Below are positions 1-6,483 of a stretch of 9,850 nt of DNA, one piece after another. Location of the stretch: positions 1 to 9,850 of the forward strand of contig DMKW01000133.1 of the NCBI GenBank assembly GCA_003454135.1, given 5' to 3'. The notes below the pieces were generated by a model, which worked only from the letters and a program-made list of their open reading frames with translations, did no database searches and had not been told where the DNA came from. How positions within the stretch are numbered: the first letter of the stretch is position 1; each line of letters opens with the position of its first letter. The position numbers were made by a program, and so were the translations under genes. Source of the DNA: Microbacteriaceae bacterium. Lineage in GTDB: Bacteria; Actinomycetota; Actinomycetes; Actinomycetales; Microbacteriaceae.

Positions 1-333
1 GTGGTCTGTGCCTTCGCAATCGACCTGAAGTTCAAGCTCGGTTTCGACGACTCGCTTGACGTGGTCGGAATCCACCTCGTCGGTGGTCTGGTCGGAACTC
101 TTTACATCGGTATCTTCGGCACCGGCATCGGGTGGATTGACAGCGGCAGCGGTATCCAGCTCTGGCACCAGTTCCTTGGTGCGGTTGGGGTCATGGTCTA
201 CTCCTTCGTTATGGCCTTCATCATCGGTTGGGTCATCCAGAAGACGATCGGCTTCCGGATCACAACCGAGGACGAGGTCGCAGGCGTCGACACGGTTGTC
301 CACGGCGAAGAGGGCTACGCTCTGGCCGAGTAG
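1..333 (+). CDS. amt: Ammonium transporter Amt, C-terminal part (5' end outside window)
   Basis: This is the last 110 residues of an Amt/MEP/Rh-family channel, which conducts ammonium across the cytoplasmic membrane. The visible part holds the family signature FDDSLDVVGIHLVGG (residues 15-29 of the fragment). His25 of the fragment sits where the second pore histidine of the twin-His pair lies. A glycine-rich helix and a last membrane helix (about residues 55-80) follow. The cytoplasmic tail contains TEDEVAGVD, typical of bacterial Amt C-termini. The reading frame is open at base 1, so the true start lies upstream; the GTG at base 1 is internal. The gene ends with TAG and is followed by a strong hairpin. 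In many actinobacteria amt is followed by glnK; here the next gene is instead an Amt-like membrane protein. Family assignment is certain; transport properties are inferred. Confidence 0.96.
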   Translation: MVCAFAIDLKFKLGFDDSLDVVGIHLVGGLVGTLYIGIFGTGIGWIDSGSGIQLWHQFLGAVGVMVYSFVMAFIIGWVIQKTIGFRITTEDEVAGVDTVVHGEEGYALAE

Positions 334-351
334 CCAACGCACTTCGCACCG

Positions 352-387
352 GAGTGGGGTGTCGTCCTTCGGGGCGGCGCCCCACTC
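352..387 (+). terminator. Strong hairpin with UUCG loop after amt, probable terminator
   Basis: Bases 352-367 can pair with 372-387 over 16 continuous positions, including three G-T wobbles, closed by a TTCG tetraloop at 368-371. It starts 19 bp after the amt stop. No real T-run follows, only a mixed T-rich stretch, as is common for actinobacterial terminators. It could also protect the amt mRNA 3' end or limit read-through into the next gene. Confidence 0.7.
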
Positions 388-395
388 TCGTTGTC

Positions 396-407
396 GTCAC
401 GTGTGAC
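396..407 (+). promoter_or_regulatory. Short dyad GTCAC-GT-GTGAC upstream of the Amt-like gene
   Basis: This is a perfect 5-bp inverted repeat with a 2-bp centre, lying between the amt terminator and the ribosome binding site of the next gene, 43 bp before its ATG. The arms resemble the GTnAC half of the actinobacterial GlnR motif, but the second GlnR half is not clear. An operator role is a guess based on position. Confidence 0.25.
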
Positions 408-450
408 ACTGGGCGAGCGTCGATGCACGGTGCCGGCGGGGAAGGATGTC

Positions 451-1503
451 ATGACCGCAACGAGCGTGTGGCTCGGTGTGCTGGCGGCGGCGTCGATTCT
501 CGTTGCACTCGTCCGTTTCACGGTGCTGCAGGGCCGCTTCGCGGGTGCCACGCCGCGCGGGTCGTGGGGTCGAGTCGCCGTGACTGCCGTCATCGGTGCC
601 GCGGTGACGCTCGCTCTCGTCGTCTTCCGCGCCCCCGGCATCGCGCCGTTGTTCGCTGCCCCGATCGCGGCGCTCGGCGCATTCTTCGCCGTGGTTTCCT
701 CGTCGCCGGTGAGGGTCGCTTCACGCCGGTCCATGTCCGTCTATTGGTACGCCGCCGCCGCCACCGCTTTCGCGGCGCTCCCGGCGACGATCGTCGTGTT
801 CGGGACATCCTTCGACCCCTTCGCCACCGGCCTCGGCTATCTTGACCTCGGCGGGGCGCTTCCCGGGCTCGTTTCGGCGGGGAGCGCGGGGTCGGCGATC
901 CTGTGGTTGCAGCGGCGCGACGCGGGGCCCGCGGTCGAGGCGAAAGTGTCGTGGTGGAGCGCGCTCCGGCCTGCGGCGGCGCTGTGGGCGGCGTGGATCG
1001 TCTGGCTCGTCGGGCTGGAGCTCGCGATCGACAGCAAGACCCCGATCATCCTCACGAACGCCATTCTCATGCCAATCTCGGCGGCGGCGGCGGCCTCGGT
1101 CATCGAACGGGTGAGTCATCGCGCCAACACGCCGCTCGGGCTCGTGACAGGCCTTGTCGCGGGGCTCGCCGCCGCGACCCCGGCGTGCGCCTTTCTCGAC
1201 CCGCGGCTCGGCGTGCTCGTCGCCCTCATAGCGGGCGGCGTCTGCGCGCTGCTTCCCCGTCGTGGTCCGGCGTATTTTCTCGGGCCCATGGTGGTCGGTG
1301 CGGGGCTCGGCCTGATCCTGATCGGCGGCCTGGCCACCAATGTCAGTTTCATCTACACCGGTCAACCGGAGGTGCTGCTCGGCCAGGTGGTCGGGGTGCT
1401 CGGAGCGGCCGTCTGGTCCTTTGCAGTAAGTGCGTCGCTCTGGGCGCTGTTTCGCCGTATCGGCGCCCCTGAGCGGGCCACGCTCGCCCGGTCGAAGCCC
1501 TAG
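451..1503 (+). CDS. Divergent Amt-like polytopic membrane protein without the twin histidines
   Basis: This is a 350-residue protein, almost entirely hydrophobic helices (about ten). I chose ATG 451 because GGGGAAGGA sits 4 bp before it (438-446); an in-frame TTG at 391 directly abuts the preceding hairpin and has no such site. By eye it aligns with Amt proteins. LDLGGALPGL (131-140) matches the family LDFAGGTVVH block without gaps. TPLGLVTGLVAGL and ATPACAFLDP (227-251) match the block around the conserved ITPACGFV. A C-terminal glycine-rich helix at 278-300 matches the region of the second pore histidine. The first histidine is replaced by Leu140 and the second region has only V/G/A (281-287). 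The protein is also shorter than usual Amt (400-450 residues). It directly follows true amt on the same strand. It may be an inactive, regulatory or differently selective paralogue. The homology is my reading; the function is unknown. Confidence 0.75.
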   Translation: MTATSVWLGVLAAASILVALVRFTVLQGRFAGATPRGSWGRVAVTAVIGAAVTLALVVFRAPGIAPLFAAPIAALGAFFAVVSSSPVRVASRRSMSVYWYAAAATAFAALPATIVVFGTSFDPFATGLGYLDLGGALPGLVSAGSAGSAILWLQRRDAGPAVEAKVSWWSALRPAAALWAAWIVWLVGLELAIDSKTPIILTNAILMPISAAAAASVIERVSHRANTPLGLVTGLVAGLAAATPACAFLDPRLGVLVALIAGGVCALLPRRGPAYFLGPMVVGAGLGLILIGGLATNVSFIYTGQPEVLLGQVVGVLGAAVWSFAVSASLWALFRRIGAPERATLARSKP

Positions 1504-1665
1504 GGATTCCTGCGGCGGCGGCCGGCCCGGTCTCGGCGCGTGAAGCCCACTCGCAGGCTGCTGGTGATCACCTCACTCGAGGCGCGCTCCTCGTCGACGT
1601 GACGAGTTGCTCGCCGCGAGCGGGCCACCGGGCGTCTCCACCCGTGAACTGGAGTGAGTTTGTTG

Positions 1666-1738
1666 TGGGCGATACCGGACTCGAACCGATGACCTCTTCC
1701 GTGTGAAGGAAGCGCGCTACCAACTGCGCCAATCGCCC
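1666..1738 (-). tRNA. tRNA-Val (anticodon CAC)
   Basis: The 73-nt minus-strand gene folds into a complete cloverleaf. The acceptor stem GGGCGAT pairs with ATCGCCC, the D-stem is GCGC/GCGC, and the anticodon stem CTTCC/GGAAG encloses loop TTCACAC, giving CAC. The T-arm carries TTCGAGT. The discriminator is A and no CCA is encoded. It reads GUG valine codons. It is oriented opposite to the tRNA cluster at 2136-2431. Confidence 0.96.
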
Positions 1739-2077
1739 GCCGTGCACAATCTTGCCATATCCGCGCCGCCCTCCAGAAACACGACGCTCCACAGGGCGCA
1801 TCCTTCAGGGGTGGCGAACGGCTTGTCGGCGCCTGAGGTCTGCGTGCGTTTGCGGATCTGTTCAATGAATGACGGGGTTTTGGCGTCGGCGTTGCCTGTC
1901 GTGGGCAGGCGCAAGAACGGAGGCGAGTGCGTCGCATCCGGCTCTCGCCCGCAACTTTCCCCCACGACGGCGACGATGAGTGCCCATTTCGATCGTTCTT
2001 CCACCTTGGAGGCGGACGCCAATGCCGAAGATTCGCACCGAAGCGCGCACAACGATCGCGACACACGACGATCTGGA
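1739..2077. other. Region between opposed tRNA transcription units, no supported gene
   Basis: About 340 bp separate the start of the minus-strand tRNA-Val from the promoter of the plus-strand tRNA cluster. Open frames cross it on both strands, but they run into or through tRNA genes, lack convincing ribosome binding sites and do not resemble any protein I know. It should hold the promoter of tRNA-Val(CAC) near its left edge, but I see no clear -35/-10 pair there. I see no other RNA gene. Confidence 0.5.
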
Positions 2078-2107
2078 TTGGCTCTCTCCCGCAGCATCGG
2101 ATAGAGT
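2078..2107 (+). promoter_or_regulatory. Probable sigma-70-type promoter of the tRNA-Gly-Cys-Val cluster
   Basis: TTGGCT (2078-2083) and TAGAGT (2102-2107) are separated by 18 bp. Transcription would start near 2113-2115, about 22 bp before the mature tRNA-Gly. Position and orientation fit the cluster well; the -10 hexamer is imperfect. Confidence 0.55.
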
Positions 2108-2114
2108 CTTCCAA

Positions 2115-2132
2115 GCACGCAGGAATGCGTGC
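2115..2132 (+). repeat. Perfect hairpin with GGAA loop in the tRNA-Gly leader
   Basis: GCACGCA (2115-2121) pairs perfectly with TGCGTGC (2126-2132) around a GGAA tetraloop of GNRA type. It ends 3 bp before tRNA-Gly and starts about where transcription should begin, so it would form the very 5' end of the precursor. It may affect 5' processing or stability, or the DNA dyad may bind a protein. Confidence 0.5.
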
Positions 2133-2135
2133 AGT

Positions 2136-2207
2136 GCGGATGTGGCGCAGTGGTAGCGCATCACCTTGCCAAGGTGAGGGTCGCGAGTTCGAATCTCGTC
2201 ATCCGCT
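2136..2207 (+). tRNA. tRNA-Gly (anticodon GCC)
   Basis: The 72-nt gene has a complete cloverleaf. The acceptor stem GCGGATG pairs with CATCCGC, the D-stem is GCGC/GCGC, and the anticodon stem TCACC/GGTGA encloses loop TTGCCAA, giving GCC. The T-arm has TTCGAAT. The discriminator is T, as usual for bacterial glycine tRNA, and no CCA is encoded. It is the first gene of a three-tRNA cluster. Confidence 0.97.
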
Positions 2208-2263
2208 CGAGTGAAGTCTCATGGTGGCTGTTAATATCAAGGGCAGTATGGGAACCCACACAT

Positions 2264-2334
2264 GGTGGCGTGGCCGAGAGGCGAGGCAGCGGCCTGCAAA
2301 GCCGTCCACACGGGTTCAAATCCCGTCGCCACCT
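2264..2334 (+). tRNA. tRNA-Cys (anticodon GCA)
   Basis: The 71-nt gene has acceptor stem GGTGGCG with CGCCACC, D-stem GCC/GGC, and anticodon stem GCGGC/GCCGT around loop CTGCAAA, giving GCA. The T-arm ACGGG/CCCGT encloses TTCAAAT. The discriminator T is the known cysteine identity base. No CCA is encoded. It lies 56 bp after tRNA-Gly, without an obvious promoter of its own. Confidence 0.97.
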
Positions 2335-2359
2335 CGGAGATAGAATAGAAAAGAAGCTT

Positions 2360-2431
2360 GAGCGATTGGCGCAGCGGTAGCGCGCTTCCCTGACACGGAA
2401 GAGGTCGCTGGTTCGATCCCAGTATCGCTCA
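2360..2431 (+). tRNA. tRNA-Val (anticodon GAC)
   Basis: The 72-nt gene has acceptor stem GAGCGAT with ATCGCTC, D-stem GCGC/GCGC, and anticodon stem CTTCC/GGAAG around loop CTGACAC, giving GAC. The T-arm GCTGG/CCAGT encloses TTCGATC. The discriminator is A and no CCA is encoded. It is the last gene of the cluster, 25 bp after tRNA-Cys and just before a terminator. It is closely similar to the minus-strand tRNA-Val(CAC). Confidence 0.97.
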
Positions 2432-2436
2432 CAAGG

Positions 2437-2462
2437 AAACCCCCGGTCAGCCGGGGGTTTTT
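2437..2462 (+). terminator. Intrinsic terminator of the tRNA cluster
   Basis: CCCCCGG (2440-2446) pairs with CCGGGGG (2451-2457) around loop TCAG. The stem can be extended by A-T pairs and is followed by TTTTT (2458-2462). It begins 6 bp after the tRNA-Val discriminator base. Confidence 0.93.
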
Positions 2463-2820
2463 CCGTTAAGACGAGAGCGCGGGCTTTTTTCGGGCAGGCG
2501 GGTGCATACTGGTATTAGCAGGGCGCCGCCATACCAGCTGTGGCACCGCCGACTGAACGTCTGAAAGCCTTCGGGTACGGGCTAGACGAGCATGCGTGTT
2601 GGCGGCGTCACAGCGCTCTGCCAAGCTCCGATAACACACCGCGTCGGACGGCGGCGCCTGATCGGCTGTTTTCTGCGCCGGGAGGCCCTGGCGGCCGTGT
2701 GGGCGGCTTTCCTTGCCGAGTCGACCGCGCAAACCGGCAGGCGTCCACGCGAGAGCACGAGCGCACTCACGGCCCAACCGATGCCCGCCGCGCCCGTCCG
2801 CGTTGAACGGAACCGGGAAT
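2463..2820. other. 358-bp region without a supported gene
   Basis: This stretch lies between the tRNA terminator and the end of the minus-strand dehydrogenase gene. Open frames exist on both strands, but they are rich in Arg, Pro and Ala, lack ribosome binding sites and look like GC-driven noise. Visible structures are an inverted repeat at 2509-2537 and a hairpin in which 2558-2562 and 2566-2569 pair with 2584-2588 and 2580-2583 around a 10-nt loop. A CATACT sequence at 2505-2510 could be a -10 element for a small transcript. I do not recognise a known RNA family. Confidence 0.45.
2509..2537. repeat. Inverted repeat CTGGTAT-N15-ATACCAG
   Basis: Two perfect 7-bp arms (2509-2515 and 2531-2537) have centres 22 bp apart, about two helical turns, which fits a dimeric regulator operator. 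The spacer contains GGCGCC. No supported gene starts nearby, so a role is uncertain. Confidence 0.3.
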
Positions 2821-3765
2821 TTACGGCACGAGCACAATCTTGCCGCGCACATGCCCGGTTTCGCTCTCCCTCTGCGCCTCAGCGGCCGACTCGAGCGGCA
2901 ACCGGCGCGAAATCTCGATCTCGAACTCACCCTTCGCCACGAGTTCGGCCACGGCGCCGATCGCTTCCCGGCGCAGCGACTGCTCCTGGGGAGTCAGCGG
3001 CACCGGGCTTCCACCAGCCCACGCGCGGATACCGAACTCGGCCGCCCTCGCGCCGAGCACGATCGTGCCGATTCGGTCGCGATCGCGCACGAGGGCGAGG
3101 GACGTCTCGACCGCCTCCGCGGTGCCGGCGGCATCGAGCACCACGTCGACACCCTGCGGGGCGACCGCGCGAATGCGATCCACGAGGCCGGGTCCGTAGG
3201 CGATCGGGATGGCCCCCAGCTCGGTGAGGCGTGCGTGATTTGCGGCACTCGCGGTAGCGATGACCGTGGCTCCCCAGGCGCGCGCGAACTGCACGGCCGC
3301 CTGCCCGACGCCGCCCGAGCCGCCGTGGATGAGGAGGGTGTCGCCGCGGCCGACGCGGAGCGACTTGAGCGCCTGGTACGCGGTGCCGGCCGGCACGCCG
3401 ATCGCCGCCGCCTGTTCCCAGGAGAGGTCTTGCGGCTTGGCGACGAGCTGTTGCGGGCTCGCGACGACGTGGGTCGCGTATGCGCCATCGGCCCCGCGCA
3501 CGATCACCTCGTCGCCGACCGACCATCCGTCGACTCGCGCTCCCACCTCGGAGACGACGCCGGCGCCATCCGATCCGACCCTCCGCGGACCGTTGAGGGG
3601 AGGACTCGCGCGCAGCCCGGAACGGAGCTTCGAATCGATCGGGTTGACCCCGGCCGCCCGCACTTCCACCACGACGCCGTCGGGCGGTGCCGTCGGCGTC
3701 GCAATGTCGACGACCTCGAGCACCTCCGGGCCGCCGAACCGGGAGTATTGCACCACGCGTGACAT
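2821..3765 (-). CDS. NADP-dependent quinone-oxidoreductase-like alcohol dehydrogenase (MDR superfamily)
   Basis: This is a 314-residue cytoplasmic oxidoreductase. The N-terminal GroES-like domain opens with FGGPEVLEVVD (10-20) and carries AGVNPIDSKLRSG (38-50), a hallmark of the zeta-crystallin/quinone oxidoreductase branch. The Rossmann fold has GGSGGVG (148-154) for dinucleotide binding, and HVRGKIVL near the C-terminus is typical for this branch. No zinc-binding cysteine cluster is present, so it should be the zinc-free type that reduces quinones or enones with NAD(P)H. I chose ATG 3765 because AAGGAAAGG precedes it at good spacing; an in-frame ATG 33 bp upstream lacks this. Length is normal for the family. 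It stands 119 bp after the GT-C gene on the same strand and looks functionally unrelated to it. The physiological substrate cannot be read from the sequence. Confidence 0.92.
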   Translation of the reverse strand: MSRVVQYSRFGGPEVLEVVDIATPTAPPDGVVVEVRAAGVNPIDSKLRSGLRASPPLNGPRRVGSDGAGVVSEVGARVDGWSVGDEVIVRGADGAYATHVVASPQQLVAKPQDLSWEQAAAIGVPAGTAYQALKSLRVGRGDTLLIHGGSGGVGQAAVQFARAWGATVIATASAANHARLTELGAIPIAYGPGLVDRIRAVAPQGVDVVLDAAGTAEAVETSLALVRDRDRIGTIVLGARAAEFGIRAWAGGSPVPLTPQEQSLRREAIGAVAELVAKGEFEIEISRRLPLESAAEAQRESETGHVRGKIVLVP

Positions 3766-3884
3766 CGTCGCCCTTTCCTTGGACTGCCCGGCGCTCACTT
3801 GTGTCTTGCGCCTGTTCGATGACTACGAGACTAACGGTGGGCTGTCCTGACTCGAAGTGACGAAAATCATGGACGTGCCGTCGG

Positions 3885-5402
3885 CTACCGGGTGAAGCGG
3901 TAGATGACGCCACGGTGAGTGCGGTACTCGGCGGTCTGCGTGAATCCGAGGCGGCGAAGGGTGCTGGTGCCGTACGCGTCGATATGGGTCGGCGTCGCGT
4001 ATTCGACGAGCCACAGCGTGTTGACGGTGTCTAGACGGCCGAGGCTCGCGGTCTTTGCGAGACTGTACGCCCGGTCGGGCCACGACGTGTTGCGGTAATA
4101 GGGGGTTTCGAGCATCACGTCGTCGAGTCCCGCGAACCCGGCGGGATAGGTGCGCAGTGCGAGGCGCGGCCGCCGGGACGGCCGGACGCTCTCGTCGAAG
4201 GCCACGGCATCGCCCGGATGCGCATTCGCCCCGATGGTTGCGCTGATCTCGGCCCAGTCGCTGTCGTTCTTCGAATACGGGCCCCGTTGTGCAAGGTAGG
4301 CAGGCGCGGCCACTCCGATCACAACGGCGACGGCGACGGCGGTCACCCACCGTCGTCTCGTGCTGATGCGTTCGATCCCGCACGCGATGAGCAGAGCCGC
4401 CGCGGGTGCGCAATACGACAGGTAGCGTGCGGTGAAGTCGGCAACGAGGAATTGGCTGCCGACGAGGATCGCTGATGGCGCAAGCAGCCAGCACGCCGCC
4501 ACGAGTTCGAGGCTCGGCTGCGTCGGTTCGCGCCGCGGTTTCGGAGCGGTTCGACGCAGCCGTCGGTACGCCGGCACGGCAAGGGCAACCAGGATGAGGA
4601 GCCACGCGACCGTTGCGAACTCCGCGGTGCCGAACCAGAGGCCCACGGCGATGGTGGGGAAGCCCACTTCGGTGCGCGAGGCGAGGTAGGCGATTTGCCC
4701 CCGCTCCTGGATGGCCCAGACGACGATCGGCACGTCGACGAGCAGTGCGGCGACGCACGCCACGGCCCACCGGGCCAGCATCGGCTTGCGTGCGCGCATC
4801 ACCACCAGCACGATGCCATGGGAGACGACGACGAGTGCCAGGTAGAGAAACACGTACACCCCGCCGGCCAGCAGAGCTCCGTACGCGATCCAGAGCCAGG
4901 CCGGGGCGCCCCGTCGTCGTACGATCTCCACGAACAGGTAGGTGAGCCACGCGGCGATCGCCGCGCTCATCGCGTAGGACCGCGCCTCCTCTCCCATGTA
5001 GGTGACTCTGGGGATGATGCAGCACACGATGCCGGCGGCAATAGCCACCCGCGGCGATCGGAGACGCGCGGCGATGAGGGTGACTGCCACGACCGTGAAC
5101 CCGACCGCGATCGCGCTCGGAAACCGCAGGGCGAAGGGAGAGGTGCCGAACAAGCGGATCCACGCGTGCAGGAAGAGGTAGTAGGTGCCGTGCACGGCGT
5201 CGACGTGGCCCAGCATGACGGCGAGACTCGGCAGCGACCGCTCGGCCGACATCAGGCTCGCGGCCTCGTCGCCCCACAGCGAGGGACTCCATGACCCCGC
5301 CGCGGAGATCGCGGTGGCGACCGCGCCGAGCGACACCGCGATCCACGCGAAGCGTCGAGCAACCCGCGTCGGTGCGGAAACAGTGTCACCCATCGACGGC
5401 AT
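3885..5402 (-). CDS. Polytopic GT-C family glycosyltransferase (GT39/PMT-like)
   Basis: This is a 505-residue membrane enzyme likely to transfer a sugar from a polyprenyl-phosphate donor to an extracytoplasmic acceptor. After a first membrane helix (about 15-36) comes LWGDEA (42-47), whose Asp45-Glu46 matches the acidic motif in the first outer loop of GT-C enzymes. It is followed by HGTYYLFLHAW (71-81) and GEEARSYAM (137-145), both typical of this family. About ten helices lead to a soluble C-terminal part (about 370-505). ATG 5402 is preferred over ATG 5393 because AAGGGA lies about 5 bp before the former. It follows the histidine kinase gene by 64 bp, and that gap carries a direct repeat shared with the promoter region of the wall-polymer fusion gene at 9742. 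Decoration of a wall glycopolymer or lipoglycan is an inference from context; donor and acceptor are unknown. Confidence 0.85.
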   Translation of the reverse strand: MPSMGDTVSAPTRVARRFAWIAVSLGAVATAISAAGSWSPSLWGDEAASLMSAERSLPSLAVMLGHVDAVHGTYYLFLHAWIRLFGTSPFALRFPSAIAVGFTVVAVTLIAARLRSPRVAIAAGIVCCIIPRVTYMGEEARSYAMSAAIAAWLTYLFVEIVRRRGAPAWLWIAYGALLAGGVYVFLYLALVVVSHGIVLVVMRARKPMLARWAVACVAALLVDVPIVVWAIQERGQIAYLASRTEVGFPTIAVGLWFGTAEFATVAWLLILVALAVPAYRRLRRTAPKPRREPTQPSLELVAACWLLAPSAILVGSQFLVADFTARYLSYCAPAAALLIACGIERISTRRRWVTAVAVAVVIGVAAPAYLAQRGPYSKNDSDWAEISATIGANAHPGDAVAFDESVRPSRRPRLALRTYPAGFAGLDDVMLETPYYRNTSWPDRAYSLAKTASLGRLDTVNTLWLVEYATPTHIDAYGTSTLRRLGFTQTAEYRTHRGVIYRFTR

Positions 5403-5442
5403 TCGATCCCTTCGTGTCGGATGCCAGTCCACCCGGTTTGTG

Positions 5443-5460
5443 CCAAGAAACGACCAAGAA
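5443..5460 (-). promoter_or_regulatory. Direct repeat box CCAAGAA-N4-CCAAGAA upstream of the GT-C gene
   Basis: Two identical 7-mers lie at 5443-5449 and 5454-5460 (plus strand), exactly 11 bp apart, with the site ending 41 bp upstream of ATG 5402. The same architecture with one changed base (CTAAGAA) lies upstream of the gene at 9742. Direct repeats one helical turn apart are the usual target form of OmpR-family regulators such as PmrA and PhoB, and such a regulator is encoded nearby. I could not place a convincing promoter, so activation and repression are both open. Confidence 0.6.
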
Positions 5461-5466
5461 TAGGGC

Positions 5467-6483
5467 TCAGGTGCGATCGTGCGCCCGGGGCACCGAGAGC
5501 ACGATGGTCGTACCGCTCGCGGACGTCTGTTCGACAGTGACCGTGCCGCTATGGCGCACGGCGATGTCGCGCACGAGGGCGAGTCCGATGCCGAAACCCG
5601 TGCGGGTGCCGCCGCCGCCACCGGCCACGTCGCCCGACCGCGCGAACCGGTCGAAGATGTGGGCGGGGGAGATGCCCTGGATGCCCGGACCATGGTCCCG
5701 CACTTCGAGCAGAACCATCGACTTCGTGCCACGGAGTGAGACCGTCACTTCCGAGCCGTCGGGGGAGTGCCGCACCGCGTTGTCGAGAAGGGCGACGACA
5801 CAGCGATGCGCACTCGCGGCCGGAAGATAGCTTGCGAGGGCTTCCGGCGCATCGAGGCCGATGCGCACTCGTCGGTCCTGTCCGGCGATTCGCATCGAAT
5901 CGATGGCGAGCTCCACGATCGGATTGAGCACCACCGCAACATCGCCGCGGCTGCGACCGCTCGCCGCCTCCGCCGCTTCGAGCAGATCGTTGACGACTTC
6001 CATGAGTGATTTCGCGTCGCGGCGGAGCTCCATCACCACAGGGGCAGACGGGTCGTCGGCTGACAGTCCGCGCTGGAGCACTTGCAGCCGGGCATCGAGC
6101 ACCGTGAGCGGCGTGCGCATCTCGTGACTCGCGTCGGCGATGAACGCGCGCTGGATGCGAAGGGCCTCACCGAGCGGACGCACCGCTCGCCGGGTGATGA
6201 TCCAGCTCATGACGCCGGAGAGCACGATTCCGATGACGCCCAGGAAGGTGGCGACGATGAGCAGGTCATCCGCGCTGATGTCGATGTTGTTCTGGTCGGG
6301 GATGAGTTCGAAGAGTTCGCCCGGGTTGACCCGCGCGAGCACGAAGAGAAACACTGCGGCGATGGCCGCAAACACCACGACGGCCGATGCGACGGTGATC
6401 TGCAACCCGACGATGCGAGAGGCATGGCGCACGGCCTCCGCGTCGCTGTCGGCGGCCTGATCGAGGCGGTGCTGACGCCTCAC
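5467..6483 (-). CDS. Sensor histidine kinase with short outer loop and no HAMP domain
   Basis: This is a 338-residue membrane histidine kinase, partner of the response regulator. It has two membrane helices (about 27-50 and 74-97) with only about 22 outer residues between them. The H-box DASHEMRTPLTVL carries His120, the expected phosphorylation site. The N-box LLDNAVRHS carries Asn235, G1 is DHGPGI (263-268), the F-box is FDRF (277-280) and G2 is GFGIG (296-300). Only about 23 residues separate the second helix from His120, too few for a HAMP domain. The start is GTG 6483, whose GTGA overlaps the TGA stop of the regulator gene, a translational coupling signal; no ATG fits. A run of five glycines (288-292) lies in the ATP lid. 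All catalytic motifs are present, so it should be active. The short loop suggests sensing within or at the membrane. Confidence 0.94.
   Translation of the reverse strand: MRRQHRLDQAADSDAEAVRHASRIVGLQITVASAVVVFAAIAAVFLFVLARVNPGELFELIPDQNNIDISADDLLIVATFLGVIGIVLSGVMSWIITRRAVRPLGEALRIQRAFIADASHEMRTPLTVLDARLQVLQRGLSADDPSAPVVMELRRDAKSLMEVVNDLLEAAEAASGRSRGDVAVVLNPIVELAIDSMRIAGQDRRVRIGLDAPEALASYLPAASAHRCVVALLDNAVRHSPDGSEVTVSLRGTKSMVLLEVRDHGPGIQGISPAHIFDRFARSGDVAGGGGGTRTGFGIGLALVRDIAVRHSGTVTVEQTSASGTTIVLSVPRAHDRT

Noticed and set aside
903..1472. Long open frames overlapping the Amt-like gene in other frames and on the other strand
   Set aside because: They are Arg/Gly-rich translations typical of high-GC shadow frames, without ribosome binding sites; the hydrophobic frame is clearly the real one.
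1563..1606. Palindrome GGTGATCACC (1563-1572) and a CTCGTC/GACGAG stem (1590-1606) downstream of tRNA-Val(CAC)
   Set aside because: Short palindromes are expected by chance in GC-rich DNA, there is no T-run, and their position does not make a convincing terminator.
1717..2118. Possible small protein gene on the minus strand between the tRNAs
   Set aside because: The frame runs into tRNA-Val(CAC), has no ribosome binding site that I can see and no known motif.
2220..2269. CATGGTGGC repeated at 2220-2228 and 2261-2269, a possible tRNA-Cys 5' duplication
   Set aside because: Only 9 bp match and no further tRNA remnant follows the first copy.
1666..2431. tRNA genes as an integration site of a mobile element
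   Set aside because: I found no integrase, no duplicated tRNA 3' end and no transposase in the window.
2466..2930. 154-residue minus-strand frame downstream of the dehydrogenase
   Set aside because: It overlaps the end of the dehydrogenase gene, is dominated by Arg, Pro and Ala, and crosses the inverted repeat; it looks like noise.
5418..5446. TTGGCA (minus strand) with CATCCG 17 bp downstream as promoter of the GT-C gene
   Set aside because: The -10 match is poor and transcription would start inside or after the ribosome binding site.
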